From Ptiloglossa arizonensis (Eukaryota; Arthropoda; Insecta; Hymenoptera; Colletidae), in assembly GCF_051014685.1 (NCBI RefSeq), contig NW_027479769.1:1-64000 (forward strand): 64,000 bases of DNA, given 5' to 3'. This document shows positions 56,165 to 64,000 of the stretch, piece after piece (the stretch's first letter is position 1; each line of letters begins with the position of its first letter). The notes beneath the pieces were generated by a model, which saw only the letters and a list, made by a program, of their open reading frames with translations, did not search any database and was not told where the DNA came from. The position numbers and the translations under genes are program-made.

Positions 56165-56917
56165 TCAGGGTGGCCTCCCCAGCCCTTCCGGAGGCCCACC
56201 CGCCCCCGGCCTCGGACGAGGCCTCGCTCGCGGTCTCCCGCTCTCGCGAATGCGGCTCGCGGCCTCCTTCCGCGAGATTACCTCCTCGCAGAAGGAGGCC
56301 ACGGCCCGCCACTTCGTCTCGCTGCCGAGCATGGCCTGTACCACGCCCGGCAGCGATAGGTCCGCCCCAATCACGGCCGTGAGGACACGGCGCTCCACCC
56401 CCCAGGCCGGACACACCTCGAGGGTGTGTTGCGCCGTGTCCTCGTCCGCTGGACAGTGCCAGCAGCGCGCCGCCTCTTCCACACCGATCCGGCACAGGTA
56501 CTGACCGAAGCATCCGTGCCCGGACAGCACCTGCACCAACCGGTAGGTGAGTGAGCCGAAGCGCCTACCCAGCCACTCAAACAGGACCGGCCGGATAGCC
56601 CGGACAGTCCTCTGGCCGAACAACGGCTCGGCCAGCCGCTGCTGCCAAAGCTGCAGCATGGACTCCCGGGCCTGGCGCCTCAGGGCCTCCACCTCGCAGC
56701 CCGCCAGGACCACCCCATCCTCGCGGGCGCGCATGCGGCCCTCGTAGAAAGCCGCATGCGCGCCCGCGATCAAGTCCGCCGGGGGTAGCCCTGACAGGAC
56801 GCTCGCCGCCTCATACGAAACGGTCCGGTACCCCCGGGCGATCCGCAGTGCAAGCCGCCTTTGAACCCGGCGCAGCAATACCTTGCTGCGCCGGGAGGCG
56901 GCCAGGTCGCCCGCCCA
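56165..56917 (-). pseudogene. R1-like ORF2 protein, C-terminal 250 residues
   Basis: Reading frame entering from the truncated 5' end at 56917 and stopping at TGA 56167-56165, with no internal stop. It starts downstream of the RT catalytic core. Recognisable R1-clade blocks are QRRLALRIARGYRTVSYEAA, VLSGHGCFGQYL, the zinc motif C-W-H-C-(x8)-H-(x4)-C (CX2CX8HX4C), CPAWGVERRVL and SFCEEVISRKEAA. The tail is rich in Arg, Pro and Gly. In intact elements this part helps bind RNA and target DNA; endonuclease and RT domains are missing here. The open frame visible upstream of 56917 comes from antisense reading of the 54-bp repeat and does not belong to it. Confidence 0.88.
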
Positions 56918-56918
56918 A

Positions 56919-58109
56919 ATGGAAGATGAGCTGCAGAGACCAGTGCGTGTTGTAAATGCGGAGACGAAGCGCATGGAAGATGAGATGCAGAGACCAGGGC
57001 GTGTTGTAAATGCGGAGACGAAACGCATGGAAGATGAGATGCAGAGGCCAGTGCGTGTTGTAAATGCGGAGACGAAGCGGTGTTTTAGTTGTGGATTGCC
57101 AAATCAGGTGAGCGCGAATTGTCCAATGAAGGGCAAGGGGGTAAAATGTATTAAGTGCAACGAGCACGGGCACGTTGCGTCGGAGTGCCCACGAAAGCCG
57201 AACATGGAAAGGAAAGTCCATAGTGTTGCGCAATTCCCTCCAGGACAGCATCATGAGGAGGTCAAGGTATATATCGCGCTATTCGTGTGCTTTGCCACCA
57301 AGGCAGCGCACATAGGGATAGCGAGCGACCTAGCGGCTCAGGCGTTCCTAGCGGCGCTCCGCAGGTTCTTTTCCCGTAGAGGACGCTTAGGGAAAAAATA
57401 CTGGGACAATGGGAGGAATTTCGTAGGTGTGAGGCGCGAGGTCAAAGAGTTGTTCGCGTTTATAGAATCTCAGGCGCGTAACGAAGCAATAGCAGTCGAG
57501 TTGGCGGGAGAGAATATCAACCGGGATCTAATGCCTCCGAGAGCCCCGCACTTTGGCGGCCTATGGGGGGCGGCCACGCGGGCCACAAGGCACCATCTCG
57601 TGCGGGTGATCGGCGAAGCTTTGCTGTTTTATGAGGCGTTGTTGACGTACGTCATTCAGATCGGAGCGATCCTGAACTCCCGACCTATCACAGCCCTATC
57701 TCCCGATCCAAATGGCCTGCAGGCGTTGACCCCCGCCCATTTCCTCATCGGTGGCACTTTGACAAGTATACCGGAGTATGACTATTCTGAGATTCCACTA
57801 GAGCGACTGTCGTCCTGGGCGCACAGCCAGCAGATGCGTGGACATTTTCGGAATAGGTGGAGCAAGGAGTGTTTGCAGGAGCAGACAATCCGCAAAAGGT
57901 GGCACTCGGGAATGGCGCAGAACATCCGTGTAGGAGCACTGGTGATAGTGAGGGAGGACCACACGCCACCCCTGATCTGGCCCTTAGGGAGGTTTATCGC
58001 CATACACCCCGGTGAGGATGGGGTTGCAAGAGTGGTGACCGCCAGGACTGCGTACGGCGAATACAAGCGCTGCGCGAAGCGCATCGCCCCGCTACCGCTG
58101 GACTCTTAA
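56919..58109 (+). pseudogene. Zinc knuckles plus truncated BEL/Pao integrase with C-terminal domain
   Basis: Residue numbers count from the open-frame start at 56883. After the repeat come two CCHC knuckles. The first (C67-F-S-C70 ... C80) has Gln in place of His; the second (C89-I-K-C92 ... H97 ... C102) is canonical CX2CX4HX4C. Near residue 128 the integrase begins abruptly at VYIALFVCFATKAAHIG, downstream of where the first catalytic Asp would be. The second Asp is D175 (WDNGRNF). At the third catalytic position APHFGGLW is followed by G229 instead of Glu (GGG codon 57567-57569). Residues about 283-408 (LTPAHFLIGG, HPGEDGVARVVTARTAYG) match the DUF5641-type C-terminus of BEL/Pao, ending at TAA 58107-58109. 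The core lacks two of three catalytic acids, so strand transfer is not expected. Nucleic-acid binding by the second knuckle remains possible. Confidence 0.85.
56932..57068 (+). repeat. 54-bp coding tandem repeat, second part
   Basis: Completion of the unit split by the LINE (to 56960) and two full units (56961-57014, 57015-57068), followed directly by the zinc knuckles. Counting the split unit once, the array had 12 units before the LINE insertion. The insertion plus its duplication is 1,366 bp (one more than a multiple of three), which accounts exactly for the frame change between the two parts. Confidence 0.95.
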
Positions 58110-58226
58110 TGAACGGAGCGATATTGTATTAGATTAGTATTATAGGATTAGGCTAGGTAAAATTGTAAGCAATTAGTAAGGCCAATAGTCCTCAGGTAGA
58201 ATAATAACTGTTGAACCAAATGGTTC
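58110..58226 (+). other. 3' untranslated part of the LTR element
   Basis: AT-rich stretch between the integrase stop and the polypurine tract. TTGAACCA (58211-58218) and TGGTTCAA (58221-58228) form a perfect 8-bp inverted repeat with a 2-nt spacer that abuts and overlaps the polypurine tract. Confidence 0.7.
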
Positions 58227-58237
58227 AAGGGGGGCGG
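58227..58237 (+). promoter_or_regulatory. Polypurine tract
   Basis: AAGGGGGGCGG, followed by TA and then the 3' LTR. It would prime plus-strand DNA synthesis. One C interrupts the purines, which I also associate with other insect BEL/Pao elements. Confidence 0.8.
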
Positions 58238-58239
58238 TA

Positions 58240-58728
58240 TGTTGCGTCGCAAGTGGCCAAGGGTACGTTGGAAGTGGCCGTCATAAATAAGGCCCTCGGG
58301 TCGAGCATTTGGCGACCGGGCGCCTGCCGATTTCCGGCAGGCGCCGCCATAAAAGACCGTACGCGCGACCACCCTGAGAGGCATCGAGTTCGGTGATGTA
58401 CGAGTAAACATTGCATGCCACCTCCAGCGGACTCTGGCAAAATTGGCTATTGGTTAAGCCTAGACGAAAAATACGCCCTCCGCGCCTAGCCAGCGACAGC
58501 GTCTACGAATCACCGACGAGCACGGGCCCAGCCGAGCCTTCCTCGGCGCAAATGACCTTAGGCAGGTCAGTCACAACTGATTGTCTTAACATCAAGCTGC
58601 AGCGCCGCACTAGACTTTACAACTCTAAGGTTCGGCCTGTGCCCGTCAGTCGTGATTCAAACATCTCAAATAGGCTGCACTCCGTTAACTTCGAAGTGCG
58701 GCCACGAAGAGCGAAACGACGCTCAACA
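58240..58728 (+). repeat. 3' LTR of the BEL/Pao element
   Basis: The 489-bp partner of 52163-52651 at a constant offset of 6,077 bp and identical by eye. It is preceded by a G-rich polypurine tract and followed directly by the target duplication and the resumed heptamer array. Confidence 0.95.
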
Positions 58729-58911
58729 ATATACGTTACACGTTATACGTTACACGTTATACGTTATACGTTATACGTTATACGTTATACGTTATACGTT
58801 ATACGTTATACGTTATACGTTATGCGTTATACGTTATACGTTATACGTTATACGTTATACGTTATACGTTATACGTTATACGTTATACGTTATACGTTAT
58901 ACGTTATACGT

Positions 58912-59006
58912 TATGCGTTATACGTTATGCGTTATACGTTATGCGTTATACGTTATGCGTTATACGTTATGCGTTATACGTTATGCGTTATACGTTATGC
59001 GTTATA
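58912..59006. repeat. 14-bp dimer block TTATGCG/TTATACG
   Basis: About seven alternating TTATGCG/TTATACG dimers some 180 bp right of the LTR element. A very similar block follows near 59471-59564, and the spacing of about 560 bp suggests that a block of that length was duplicated. Confidence 0.8.
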
Positions 59007-60719
59007 CGTTATACGTTATACGTTATACGTTATACGTTATACGTTATACGTTATACGTTATACGTTATACGTTATACGTTATACGTTATGCGTTATACGT
59101 TATACGTTATACGTTATACGTTATACGTTATACGTTATACGTTATACGTTATTCGTTATACGTTATACGTTATACATTACATGTTATACGTTATACGTTA
59201 TACGTTATACGTTATACGTTATACGTTATACGTTATACGTTATTCGTTATACGTTATACGTTATACGTTATACGTTATACGTTATACGTTATACGTTCTA
59301 CGTTATACGTTACACGTTATACGTTACACGTTATACGTTATACGTTATAAGTTATACGTTATACGTTATACGTTATGCGTTATACGTTATACGTTATACG
59401 TTATACGTTATACGTTATACGTTATACGTTATACGTTATACGTTATACGTTATACGTTATACGTTATACGTTATGCGTTATACGTTATGCGTTATACGTT
59501 ATGCGTTATACGTTATGCGTTATACGTTATGCGTTATACGTTATGCGTTATACGTTATGCGTTATACGTTATACGTTATACGTTATACGTTATACGTTAT
59601 ACGTTATACGTTATACGTTATGCGTTATACGTTATACGTTGTACGTTATACATTACATGTTATACGTTATACGTTATACGTTATACGTTATACGTTATAC
59701 GTTATACGTTATACGTTATACGTTACACGTTATACGTTACACGTTATACGTTATACGTTATACGTTATACGTTATACGTTATACGTTATACGTTATACGT
59801 TATACGTTATACGTTATACGTTATTCGTAATACGTTATACGTTATACGTTATACGTTTTACGTTATACGTTATACGTTATACGTTATACGTTATACGTTA
59901 TACGTTATACGTTATACGTTATACGTCATAGGTTATACGTTATACGTTATACGTTATACGTTATACGTTATACGTTATACGTTATACGTTATACGTTATG
60001 CGTTATACGTTATACGTTATGCGTTATACGTTATACGTTATACGTTATACGTTATACGTTATACGATATACGTTATACGTTATACGTTATACGTTATACG
60101 TTATACGTTATACGTTGTACGTTATACGTTATACGTTATACGTTATTCGTTATACGTTATACGTTATACATTACATGTTATACGTTATACGTTATACGTG
60201 ATACGTTATACGTTGTACGTTATACGTTATACGTTATACGTTATAAGTTATACGTTATACGTCATAGGTTATACGTTATACGTTATACGTTATACGTTCT
60301 ACGTTATACGTTATACGTTATACGTTATGCGTTATATGTTATACGTTATACGTTATACGTTATACGTTATACGTTATACGTTATACGTTATACGTTATAC
60401 GTTATACGTTATACGTTATACATTACATGTTATACGTTATACGTTATACGTTATACGTTATACGTTATACGTTATACGTTATACGTTATACGTTATACGT
60501 TATACGTTATACGTTATACGTTATACGTTCTACGTTATACGTTATACGTTATACGTTATACGTTATACGTTATACGTTATACGTTATACGTTATACGTTA
60601 TTCGTTATACGTTATACGTTATACATTACATGTTATACGTTATACGTTATACGTTATACGTTATACGTTATACGTTATACGTTATACGTTATTCGTTATA
60701 CGTTATACGTTATACGTTA

Positions 60720-62000
60720 TACGTCATACGTTATACGTTATGCGTAATACGTTATACGTGATTCGTTATACGTTGTAGGTTATACGTTATACGTTATACG
60801 TTATAAGTTATACGTTATACGTCATAGGTTATACGTTATACGTTATACGTTATACGTTATACGTTATACGTTATACGTTATACGTTATACGTTATGCGTT
60901 ATACGTTATACGTTATGCGTTATACGTTATACGTTATACGTTATACGTTATACGTTATACGATATACGTTATACGTTATACGTTATACGTTATACGTTAC
61001 ACTTTATACGTTATACGTTATACGTTATACGTTATACGTTATACGTCATAAGTTATACGTTATACGTTATACGTTATACGTTATACGTTATACGTTATAC
61101 GTTATACGTTATACGTTATACGTTATACGTTATACGTTATACGTTATACGTTACACGTTATACGTTACACGTTATACGTTATACGTTATACGTTATACGT
61201 TATACGTTATACGTTATACGTTATACGTTATACGTTATACGTTATACGTTATACGTTATTCGTAATACGTTATACGTGATACGTTATACGTTGTACGTTA
61301 TACGTTATACGTTATACGTTATAAGTTATACGTTATACGTCATAGGTTATACGTTATACGTTATACGTTATACGTTCTACGTTATACGTTATACGTTATA
61401 CGTTATGCGTTATATGTTATACGTTATACGTTATACGTTATACGTTATACGTTATACGTTATACGTTATACGTTATACGTTATACGTTATACGTTATACA
61501 TTACATGTTATACGTTATACGTTATACGTTATACGTTATACGTTATACGTTATACGTTATACGTTATACGTTATACGTTATACGTTACACGTTATACGTT
61601 ATACGTTATACGTTATACGTTATACGTTATACGTTATACGTTATACGTTATACGTTATACGTTATACGTTATACGTTATACGTTATACGTTATACGTTAT
61701 ACGTTATACGTTATACGTTATACGTTATACTTTATACGTTATACGTTATACGTTATACGTTATACGTTATACGTTATACGTTATACGTTATACGTTATAC
61801 GTTATACGTTACACGTTATACGTCATAGGTTATACGTTATACGTTATACGTTATACGTTATACGTTATACGTTATACGTTATACGTCATACGTTATACGT
61901 TATACGTCCTACGATATTCGTTATACGTTATACGTCCTACGATATTCGTTATACGTTATTCGTTATTAGTGATACGTAATACGTTATACGTTATACGTTA
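60720..62000. repeat. Duplicated block (partner about 62450-63735)
   Basis: About 1.3 kb to the right of the LTR element recurs at +1,729 bp, stepping to +1,736 bp; both are whole numbers of heptamers. Shared markers in order are GCGTAATACG, GATTCG, GTTGTAGG, TCATAGG, the two spaced TTATGCG units, ACTTTATACG, TCATAAG, TTATATG and the double GTCCTACGATATTCG. Confidence 0.7.
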
Positions 62001-64000
62001 TACGTTATACGTTATACGTTATACGTTATACGTTATACGTTATACGTTATACGTTATACGTTATACGTTATACGTTATACGTCATACGTTATACGTTATG
62101 CGTAATACGTTATACGTGATTCGTTATACGTTGTAGGTTATACGTTATACGTTATACGTTATAAGTTATACGTTATACGTCATAGGTTATACGTTATACG
62201 TTATACGTTATACGTTATACGTTATACGTTATACGTTATACGTTATACGTTATACGTTCTACGTTATACGTTATACGTTATACGTTATACGTTGTACGTT
62301 ATACGTTATACGTTATACGTTATACGTTATTCGTTATACGTTATACGTTATACATTACATGTTATACGTTATACGTTATACGTTATACGTTATACGTTAT
62401 ACGTTATACGTTATACGTTATTCGTTATACGTTATACGTTATACGTTATACGTCATACGTTATACGTTATGCGTAATACGTTATACGTGATTCGTTATAC
62501 GTTGTAGGTTATACGTTATACGTTATACGTTATAAGTTATACGTTATACGTCATAGGTTATACGTTATACGTTATACGTTATACGTTATACGTTATACGT
62601 TATACGTTATACGTTATACGTTATGCGTTATACGTTATACGTTATGCGTTATACGTTATACGTTATACGTTATACGTTATACGTTATACGATATACGTTA
62701 TACGTTATACGTTATACGTTATACGTTACACTTTATACGTTATACGTTATACGTTATACGTTATACGTTATACGTCATAAGTTATACGTTATACGTTATA
62801 CGTTATACGTTATACGTTATACGTTATACGTTATACGTTATACGTTATACGTTATACGTTATACGTTATACGTTATACGTTACACGTTATACGTTACACG
62901 TTATACGTTATACGTTATACGTTATACGTTATACGTTATACGTTATACGTTATACGTTATACGTTATACGTTATACGTTATACGTTATACGTTATTCGTA
63001 ATACGTTATACGTGATACGTTATACGTTGTACGTTATACGTTATACGTTATACGTTATAAGTTATACGTTATACGTCATAGGTTATACGTTATACGTTAT
63101 ACGTTATACGTTCTACGTTATACGTTATACGTTATACGTTATGCGTTATATGTTATACGTTATACGTTATACGTTATACGTTATACGTTATACGTTATAC
63201 GTTATACGTTATACGTTATACGTTATACATTACATGTTATACGTTATACGTTATACGTTATACGTTATACGTTATACGTTATACGTTATACGTTATACGT
63301 TATACGTTATACGTTATACGTTATACGTTATACGTTATACGTTATACGTTATACGTTATACGTTATACGTTATACGTTATACGTTATACGTTATACGTTA
63401 TACGTTATACGTTATACGTTATACGTTATACGTTATACGTTATACGTTATACGTTATACGTTATACTTTATACGTTATACGTTATACGTTATACGTTATA
63501 CGTTATACGTTATACGTTATACGTTATACGTTATACGTTATACGTTACACGTTATACGTCATAGGTTATACGTTATACGTTATACGTTATACGTTATACG
63601 TTATACGTTATACGTTATACGTCATACGTTATACGTTATACGTCCTACGATATTCGTTATACGTTATACGTCCTACGATATTCGTTATACGTTATACGTT
63701 ATTAGTGATACGTAATACGTTATACGTTATACGTTATACGTTATACGTTATACGTTATACGTTATACGTTATACGTTATACGTTATACGTTATACGTTAT
63801 ACGTTATACGTTATACGTTATACGTTATACGTTATACGTTATACGTTATACGTTATACGTTATACGTTATACGTTATACGTTATACGTTATACGTTATAC
63901 GTTATACGTTATACGTTATACGTTATACGTTATACGTTATACGTTTTACGTTATACGTTATACGTTATACGTTATACGTTATACGTTATACGTTATACGT

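Larger units (their letters stand above)
55566..56918 (-). mobile_element. 5'-truncated R1-clade non-LTR retrotransposon, antisense
   Basis: A 1,353-bp insertion running from 56918 down to a poly(A) at 55592-55566 on the - strand. It contains the last 250 residues of ORF2, a long 3' UTR and 27 A residues. It is flanked by ATGGAAGATGAGC on both sides (55553-55565 and 56919-56931; a following T makes 14 bp possible). Truncation at the 5' end, a poly(A) and a target duplication of this size are the usual products of target-primed reverse transcription. It lies in a Gag repeat of another retroelement and not in rDNA, so it belongs to a non-28S-specific branch or is an off-target copy. Confidence 0.92.
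52163..58728 (+). mobile_element. Non-autonomous chimeric BEL/Pao LTR retrotransposon
   Basis: A complete insertion of 6,566 bp. Its two 489-bp LTRs begin TGTTG and end CAACA, and they are flanked by the 5-bp duplication ATATA. The order is LTR, tRNA-Tyr primer-binding site, minisatellite leader, Gag N-terminus (DUF1759-like), aspartic protease (DUF1758-like), protease-RT linker, foreign Gag with zinc knuckles, integrase fragment, DUF5641-like C-terminus, polypurine tract, LTR. BEL/Pao assignment rests on the Gag start, the DSGSQ protease with its LADPNFNTP and LIGAEW blocks, and the APHFGGLW and HPGEDG integrase blocks. Reverse transcriptase and RNase H are missing, so the copy cannot move by itself. 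LTR identity implies recent reverse transcription, presumably with enzymes from a related full-length element. A LINE is nested at 55566-56918. Confidence 0.93.
58734..64000. repeat. TTATACG heptamer satellite, right arm (domain III)
   Basis: The array resumes in register immediately after the target duplication of the LTR element and continues to the window end. It has two blocks of TTATGCG/TTATACG dimers (about 58912-59006 and 59471-59564), many ATACATTACATG cassettes, and a duplicated block of about 1.3 kb. GTCCTACGATATTCG occurs twice in close succession near 61906-61945 and again near 63642-63680. No gene or other element is visible. Confidence 0.95.

Noticed and set aside
55734..56513. 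Several + and - strand frames in the GC-rich 3' UTR of the LINE
   Set aside because: Compositional openness in GC-rich DNA. The peptides are low-complexity Pro/Arg/Ala, and only the - frame 56917-56165 matches a known protein family.
54662..57262. Hidden reverse transcriptase or RNase H
   Set aside because: I looked for YxDD-like and flanking RT blocks in the + frames and found none. The space is filled by the linker, the Gag-like piece, the repeat and the antisense LINE, whose own remaining part also lies downstream of its RT core.

Overview
The window is eukaryotic, almost certainly arthropod and probably insect heterochromatin. About 57.4 kb of the 64 kb is a simple satellite of the 7-bp unit TTATACG, and it contains no host gene that I can recognise. 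Into this satellite is inserted one 6,566-bp LTR retrotransposon (52163-58728). That element is interrupted in turn by a 5'-truncated, antisense non-LTR retrotransposon (55566-56918). The insect assignment rests on the element families: a BEL/Pao LTR element, an R1-clade LINE, and Gag pieces resembling Ty3/gypsy elements of Hymenoptera. I cannot name the species.

Satellite, 1-52162 and 58734-64000. The heptamer lacks stop codons in every + frame, because one 21-bp cycle reads V-I-R-Y-T-L-Y, so the whole strand looks open. This is a property of the repeat and not coding. Variant heptamers occur in fixed combinations (cassettes) that divide the array into three domains: about 1-22.8 kb, 22.9-49.4 kb, and 49.4 kb to the right end around the insertion. 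Multi-kilobase blocks are duplicated. Examples are 8.74-12.49 kb with 15.17-18.91 kb, 28.9-32.0 kb with 33.0-36.1 kb and a partial third copy near 37.5-39.2 kb, and 60.7-62.0 kb with 62.45-63.7 kb. A cluster of register breaks lies at 12489-12556.

LTR element, 52163-58728, + strand. It has two 489-bp LTRs that I read as identical (TGTTG...CAACA), a 5-bp target duplication (ATATA), a primer-binding site matching the 3' end of tRNA-Tyr, and a polypurine tract. The leader carries about 22 units of a 33-36-bp minisatellite rich in GTCGAC. The coding part is a shortened mosaic: BEL/Pao Gag N-terminus, BEL/Pao aspartic protease, an in-frame stop, a protease-RT linker, what looks like a piece of Ty3/gypsy-type Gag with a 54-bp tandem repeat and two zinc knuckles, then a truncated BEL/Pao integrase with its C-terminal domain. 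Reverse transcriptase and RNase H are absent. The integrase lacks its first catalytic Asp and has Gly at the catalytic Glu. With the nested LINE discounted, all pieces share one reading frame of 1,047 codons, broken only by the stop at 54659. The picture is a recently inserted, non-autonomous chimera that keeps its cis signals and was presumably mobilised in trans.

Nested LINE, 55566-56918, - strand. This is the last 250 residues of an R1-like ORF2 (with a CX2CX8HX4C motif), a 3' UTR of about 570 bp containing a run of perfect hairpins, a 27-nt poly(A), and a 13-bp target duplication. It landed inside one 54-bp repeat unit of the host element.
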